Source: CAVQBJ01 sp963724405 (GTDB lineage: Bacteria; Actinomycetota; Thermoleophilia; Solirubrobacterales; Solirubrobacteraceae). From it: a stretch of DNA of 64,000 nt. Position numbers and translations under genes: made by a program. The DNA lies in contig CAVRUQ010000016.1 in the NCBI GenBank assembly GCA_963724405.1, positions 372,001-436,000 on the forward strand. The letters are read 5' to 3'. The notes under the pieces are model-generated. The model did no database searches. It had not been told where the DNA came from and saw nothing but the letters and a program-made list of their open reading frames with translations. Positions 60,375 to 64,000 of this stretch are shown here, one piece after another; positions within the stretch are counted from its first letter, which is position 1, and each line of letters opens with the position of its first letter.

Positions 60375-60421
60375 ATGACGCATCCGTCAAGCTTGACGCA
60401 TGTGTCATCTTTCTCTACCCT
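60375..60421 (+). promoter_or_regulatory. Twin operator and promoter of the monooxygenase-TetR operon
   Basis: Two 14-base sites, TGACGCATCCGTCA (60376) and TGACGCATGTGTCA (60394), start 18 bases apart. Each is TGAC-N6-GTCA, and together they form a 34-base near-perfect palindrome (30 of 34). TTGACG (60393-60398) and TACCCT (60416-60421), 17 apart, make a promoter whose -35 box lies inside the second site. This is the layout expected for a TetR dimer pair, most likely the regulator encoded in the operon. Confidence 0.7.
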
Positions 60422-60458
60422 GGCGCTCGCCCCGTCGTCACCGTCGTGAAGGAGTCGC

Positions 60459-61829
60459 GTGCCCACGTCCCAGCTGCCCGCCACCTGCCTCATCGGCGCC
60501 GGCTCGTCCGGCATCGCCGTCGTTAAGGCGCTCAAGGAGCATCGAATCCCCTTCGACTGCTTCGAGAAGTCCGACCGGATCGGCGGCAACTGGGTGTTCG
60601 GCAACCGCAACGGGATGTCGGCGGCCTACCGCGACCTGTTCATCAACACCTCACGGGAGCGGATGGAGTACTCCGACTTCCCGATGCCCAAGTCCTATCC
60701 GGACTTCCCGCATCACACGCAGATCGCCGAGTATTTCGACGCGTACGTCGATCATTTCGGGCTGCGCGAGCACATCACGTTCGAGACGGGCGTGCAGCGT
60801 GCGGCGCTCACCGACGAGCACACCTGGGAGGTGACGCTCGACACCGGCGAGACGCGGCGCTACGACGCCCTGCTCGTCGCGAACGGCCACCATTGGGACC
60901 CGCGCTGGCCCGAGCCCGCGTTCCCGGGCTCGGACACGTTCGAGGGTGTGCAGATGCACGCTCACTCCTACGTGGACAACTCGATCTTCGCCGGCAGGAA
61001 CGTCGTGGTGCTCGGGATGGGCAACAGCGCGATGGACATCGCGGTCGAGTCCAGCTACGTCGCGGCGCGCACCTATCTGGCCGCCCGGCGCGGGGCCTGG
61101 ATCGTGCCCAAGTACATCTTCGGGCGTCCGGTCGATCAGATGAAGAACGACCCCCGGATCCCCTTCTCGATCCGCCAGCGCGTCATCGGCACGCTCATCA
61201 AGGCCTACAGCGGCAGCCCCGAGCGGTACGGGCTGCCCAAGCCCGACCACCGCTTCGGTGAGGCCCACCCGACGGTCTCGGGGCGGATCCTCGACCGCGT
61301 CCAGCACGGGACGGTCGTGCCCAAGCCGAACATCGCCGCGCTCGAGGGCGGCCGGGTGCGGTTCGCCGACGGCACCGTGGTCGACGCGGACGTCGTCGTG
61401 TACTGCACGGGCTACAAGATCAGCTTCCCGTTCTTCGACGACCTCCTGCTCGCCGCGCCCGACAACCACATCGAGCTGTTCCGGCGGGTGTTCCATCCCG
61501 ATTTCGCGAACCTCGCCTTCATCGGGCTGCTGCAGCCGCTCGGCGCGCTCATGCCGCTGGCCGAGCTGCAGGGCGAATGGGTGTCGGACTACCTGTGCGG
61601 CCAGTACGCTCTCCCCGATCCGGCCGAGCTGCGGGCCGACATCGCACGCGACCAGGCCGCGATGCGCAAGCGCTACGTCACCTCCAAGCGGCATACGATC
61701 CAGGTGGACTTCGAGGACTACGTGCACGAGCTCACCAAGGAGCGCAAGGCCGGGGCCGCGCGCGCCCGCGCCGCCGGATCCGTCCTGCCGGTCACGCCCC
61801 GCGTCGCCAGCGAGGCGCTCAGCCGGTGA
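60459..61829 (+). CDS. Flavin-containing monooxygenase
   Basis: 456 residues from GTG behind AAGGAG. FAD-binding G-x-G-x-x-G (LIGAGSSGIAVVKAL) is at 11-25. VQMHAHSYVDN sits where the FMO identifying motif is expected, and the NADPH loop VVVLGMGNSAMDIA follows. Late motifs include VVYCTGYKISFPF. It should add one oxygen atom to a nitrogen, sulfur or ketone substrate (Baeyer-Villiger type possible) using NADPH. It is the first gene of an operon with a TetR regulator, so it is probably induced by its substrate. Confidence 0.88.
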   Translation: MPTSQLPATCLIGAGSSGIAVVKALKEHRIPFDCFEKSDRIGGNWVFGNRNGMSAAYRDLFINTSRERMEYSDFPMPKSYPDFPHHTQIAEYFDAYVDHFGLREHITFETGVQRAALTDEHTWEVTLDTGETRRYDALLVANGHHWDPRWPEPAFPGSDTFEGVQMHAHSYVDNSIFAGRNVVVLGMGNSAMDIAVESSYVAARTYLAARRGAWIVPKYIFGRPVDQMKNDPRIPFSIRQRVIGTLIKAYSGSPERYGLPKPDHRFGEAHPTVSGRILDRVQHGTVVPKPNIAALEGGRVRFADGTVVDADVVVYCTGYKISFPFFDDLLLAAPDNHIELFRRVFHPDFANLAFIGLLQPLGALMPLAELQGEWVSDYLCGQYALPDPAELRADIARDQAAMRKRYVTSKRHTIQVDFEDYVHELTKERKAGAARARAAGSVLPVTPRVASEALSR

Positions 61830-62488
61830 GCGGCCTGGCCGGGGCGGCACGGGCGGGCGATCTCGGCCTGGACGCCGACGGGCCCCCGCCCCGAACGGGG
61901 TGCGAGCCCCTCGGCAAGCGCGCGCGGAACAAGGCCGCGAACCGGGCCGCGATCCTGCAGGCCGGACGCGAGGTGTTCGTGGAGATGGGGTTCGGGGCCG
62001 CCAACGTGCGTGACATCGTGCGCCGCACCGACCTCGCGGCCGGGACGTTCTACAACTACTTCCCCGACACGGAGTCCGTGTTCCGCGCCCTCGTCGAGGA
62101 GAGCGCGGCCGAGATCCTCGTGCGCGCCCGCGAGGCGCGCCGGCGGGCGAGCACGCTCGTCGAGTTCGTCGAGGGCGGCTTCCGCGCCTACTTCGAGTTC
62201 GTCAGCGAGGACCGCGACACGCTCGATCTGATGCGCCGGAACGCCGGAACGATTCGCACGCTGTTCGACGAGCCGGCGATCGGGGCCGGCACCGAGGAGC
62301 TGCGCGGCGATCTCGAGGACGCGGTCGCCGCGGGCCTGCTGCCGCCCCACGACAGCGAATACATGGCGGCGGCGATGGTCGGGGCCGGCATCGAGCTCGC
62401 GCTGCGCATGTCGGCACGCAGCCCGCCCGACGTCGAGGGCGCCACGGCGATGGCCACGCGCGTGTTCGTCGCCGCGCTGCGCGACTGA
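61826..62488 (+). CDS. TetR-family transcriptional regulator
   Basis: 220 residues from GTG overlapping the monooxygenase stop (GTGA). The N-terminal helix-turn-helix is NRAAILQAGREVFVEMGFGAANVRDIVRRTDLAAGTFYNYFPDTESVF. The C-terminal ligand-binding half has AAAMVGAGIELALRM. About 30 residues before the HTH are Gly/Arg-rich and not typical. It likely binds the twin operator upstream of the operon and releases it when a ligand, perhaps the monooxygenase substrate, is bound. Confidence 0.88.
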   Translation: MSGLAGAARAGDLGLDADGPPPRTGCEPLGKRARNKAANRAAILQAGREVFVEMGFGAANVRDIVRRTDLAAGTFYNYFPDTESVFRALVEESAAEILVRAREARRRASTLVEFVEGGFRAYFEFVSEDRDTLDLMRRNAGTIRTLFDEPAIGAGTEELRGDLEDAVAAGLLPPHDSEYMAAAMVGAGIELALRMSARSPPDVEGATAMATRVFVAALRD

Positions 62489-62714
62489 CGGGCCACTCTC
62501 AACCGATTCTTCGCCGGCGGCCTCGCCGCAGCGCAACCTCCGCCCTTCTAACCTGTTGGTGCCTGTGCGTCGCGGCCGCCAGAAGGAGGGGTCGAGCGCA
62601 CGGGCCCGGACGGCTCACGCAGCGGTGCTCCCACCCCGAGGGGTCGCTGCGGCCCGCAGCCCGATTCGTCGGGCCGGCGGCCAACGACCAACGAACCGTA
62701 GAGAGGTGAACCAC

Positions 62715-63749
62715 GTGGGTATGCGTCGCATGCTGCTGCTGGGACTGACGATCGCCGTTTCCGCCCTGGCGGTCCCGACCGCGAGCCAGGCCTATCTGAC
62801 CGGCGTCGCCGATCAGAGCTGGACGATGTTCTCCAACGGGTACTACACCCGCCTGATCCAGCGGCAGACACCGTCGCAGCGCATCTCGCGCTACATCGCG
62901 CCGTACGACGCCGCCGACGGCAGCCGCGCGAACATCGCGTACCTCAACTACATGACCGCCTGGTACAACCAGGCGGTCAAGGCCCACGTGCGGATGCTCG
63001 TCGCCTTCTACCACTCCGAGCAGCCGAGGAAGGTGACGCACATGCCGAGCGTCGCGCTCTACACGGCCGACATCCAGCGCTTCATGAAGCGCTTCCCGGC
63101 CGTCGAGGCCTGGCAGCCGTGGAACGAGGCCAACCGCGGATACATCCCGCGCGTGCTCGCGAGCCCATCGGCCCTGCAATCGGCCGAGTACTACAAGGCG
63201 ATGCGCAAGGTCTGCCCGAAGGTGAGCAAGCACTGCACGATCGTTGCGCTCGACCTGCTCGATCAGAACAACGTCGGGCCGTCGCTCGCCTACCTCTCGA
63301 GCTTCCGGGCCGACCTGGGTACGACGCAGCGGTCGGGCAAGACCGTGCTCGGCCCGGTGCCGACACCGAGGCTGTGGGGCCTGCACAACTACTCGGACAC
63401 GAACCGCTTCTCGAGCGCCCGCACGCGCGCGGTGCTCAACGCGGTTCCCGGCGACGTCTGGCTGACCGAGACGGGCGGGATCGTCAACTTCGGCGGCTCG
63501 TTCCCGAACCACAACGGCTCGGGCGACACGCGAGCGGCGCGCGCGCTGACGTTCCTGTTCCACCTCGCGGGCTCCAACCGGCGCATCGCGCGCCTGTACA
63601 TCTTCCAGTTCTCCGGGGCGAGCGCGGGCGTCCGCTTCGACGCCGGGCTGGTCGACAAGAAGGGCGTGCCGCGCCCCGGGTACGTCGTCGTCTGCAAGCA
63701 GCTGCACGCCGCCAAGTGCAGCGGCTTCAAGGTCGACAAGAAGAACTAG
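62715..63749 (+). CDS. Secreted glycoside hydrolase-like protein (clan A TIM barrel)
   Basis: 344 residues from the GTG behind AGGTGA; an ATG six bases later is an alternative. The signal peptide ends near ASQA (about residue 27). Glu138 in QPWNEANRG matches the Asn-Glu acid/base signature of clan A hydrolases. Glu252 in WLTETGG matches the nucleophile position. The barrel strands HVRMLVAFYH and GLHNYSDTNRF fit. The tail has two Cys near the end. It is expected to act on an extracellular polysaccharide. The exact family (GH5- or GH39-like) is not fixed. Confidence 0.75.
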   Translation: MGMRRMLLLGLTIAVSALAVPTASQAYLTGVADQSWTMFSNGYYTRLIQRQTPSQRISRYIAPYDAADGSRANIAYLNYMTAWYNQAVKAHVRMLVAFYHSEQPRKVTHMPSVALYTADIQRFMKRFPAVEAWQPWNEANRGYIPRVLASPSALQSAEYYKAMRKVCPKVSKHCTIVALDLLDQNNVGPSLAYLSSFRADLGTTQRSGKTVLGPVPTPRLWGLHNYSDTNRFSSARTRAVLNAVPGDVWLTETGGIVNFGGSFPNHNGSGDTRAARALTFLFHLAGSNRRIARLYIFQFSGASAGVRFDAGLVDKKGVPRPGYVVVCKQLHAAKCSGFKVDKKN

Positions 63750-63794
63750 AGGCGCCTGCGGCCCGAACGTGGGCGCCCGCCTAGACTGCTGCGG

Positions 63795-64000
63795 GTGCCC
63801 ACGTTCTGCCGACACGGCCGCTTCATCCAGAACTGCCCGATCTGCAGCCGCGACCTCCCGGGCGCGCCGGCCCGCGCCGCGCGCCCCCGGTCGACCGATG
63901 CCGGAGCGCGCCGCGCCTCGACGACCCGTTCCGGCGAGCGCTCGCCCCGCAGCGACGGACTGAAGGTCCGGCGCGAGACCCGCGCGAGCGATGACGGCTA
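63795..64000 (+). CDS. Zinc-ribbon protein, 3' end outside window
   Basis: GTG opens a frame that runs off the window. The start, FCRHGRFIQNCPICSRDL, has Cys/His spacing of a small zinc ribbon. The rest is rich in Arg, Ala and Ser and may be a linker. The next domain is not visible. The function is unknown. Confidence 0.5.
   Translation, partial: MPTFCRHGRFIQNCPICSRDLPGAPARAARPRSTDAGARRASTTRSGERSPRSDGLKVRRETRASDDG

Larger units (their letters stand above)
59844..60458. other. Second non-coding repeat island
   Basis: 615 bases between gltD and the monooxygenase gene. 59850-60000 is G-rich with tandem repeats. 60030-60300 is AT-richer and carries nested inverted repeats sharing the TTTGTTCGA core with the island at 26.6-27.4 kb. 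The last 80 bases hold the operator and promoter of the monooxygenase operon. No gene seen. Confidence 0.7.

Noticed and set aside
60375..60408. Terminator for gltD
   Set aside because: The palindrome is 530 bases past gltD and overlaps a promoter -35 box, so an operator is the better reading.
62489..62714. Structured leader before the glycoside hydrolase-like gene
   Set aside because: GC-rich short repeats are present, but I could match no known riboswitch and saw no convincing long stem.

Overview
The window is a high-GC (roughly 70%) chromosomal segment of an actinobacterium. Gene style (GTG/TTG starts, four-base overlaps), an AddAB-like helicase-nuclease pair, Ku, a SigB/F-type sigma factor, a CvpA-trypsin (MarP-like) protease and a cyclic-di-AMP riboswitch ahead of a wall hydrolase suggest Thermoleophilia/Solirubrobacterales. 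That placement is an inference from gene content, not from a marker-gene tree.

Region 1 (1-8232) is accessory DNA. It holds two small retropepsin-like proteins, secreted proteins of unknown role, a truncated AAA ATPase, small membrane proteins, a winged-helix regulator with a clear operator pair, and a tyrosine integrase whose reading frame runs into the 3' half of a tRNA-Thr(TGT) gene. This looks like the right end of an integrated element lying to the left of the tRNA. The other attachment site was not seen.

Region 2 (8310-26603) is core-like: an acyltransferase, two ECF sigma modules (one with a zinc-type anti-sigma of RskA type), a rhomboid protease, a cobalamin-binding-like protein, pterin dehydratase, a CNNM/CorC-type membrane protein, 3-hydroxyacyl-CoA dehydrogenase, a secreted TIM-barrel/peptidoglycan-binding protein, an enolase-superfamily enzyme with xseB-xseA, a ferredoxin, a c-di-AMP riboswitch with an NlpC/P60-like hydrolase, and a PspA-PspAA / PspAB-HtpX envelope stress module.

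Region 3 (26604-27457) is a non-coding island with G-quadruplex-like DNA, GC-rich tandem repeats and two near-identical long palindromes. A related island lies at 59844-60374.

Region 4 (27458-38185) carries a hydrolase, the lysA-hom-thrC-thrB operon for lysine and threonine synthesis, a ParA-like ATPase, a zinc-ribbon/FHA protein, small proteins, a lipoprotein and a membrane protein with two complete TM-GGDEF modules in tandem.

Region 5 (38490-53158) covers wall and DNA maintenance: a class B penicillin-binding protein, the MarP-like protease, topoisomerase III, the AddB/AddA-like pair, a SigB/F-type sigma factor, Ku, and an RsbW-like kinase coupled to a degenerate relative.

Region 6 (53524-64000) contains glutamate synthase (gltB-gltD), the second repeat island, a flavin monooxygenase-TetR operon under a twin operator, a secreted glycoside-hydrolase-like protein and the start of a zinc-ribbon protein cut by the window end.
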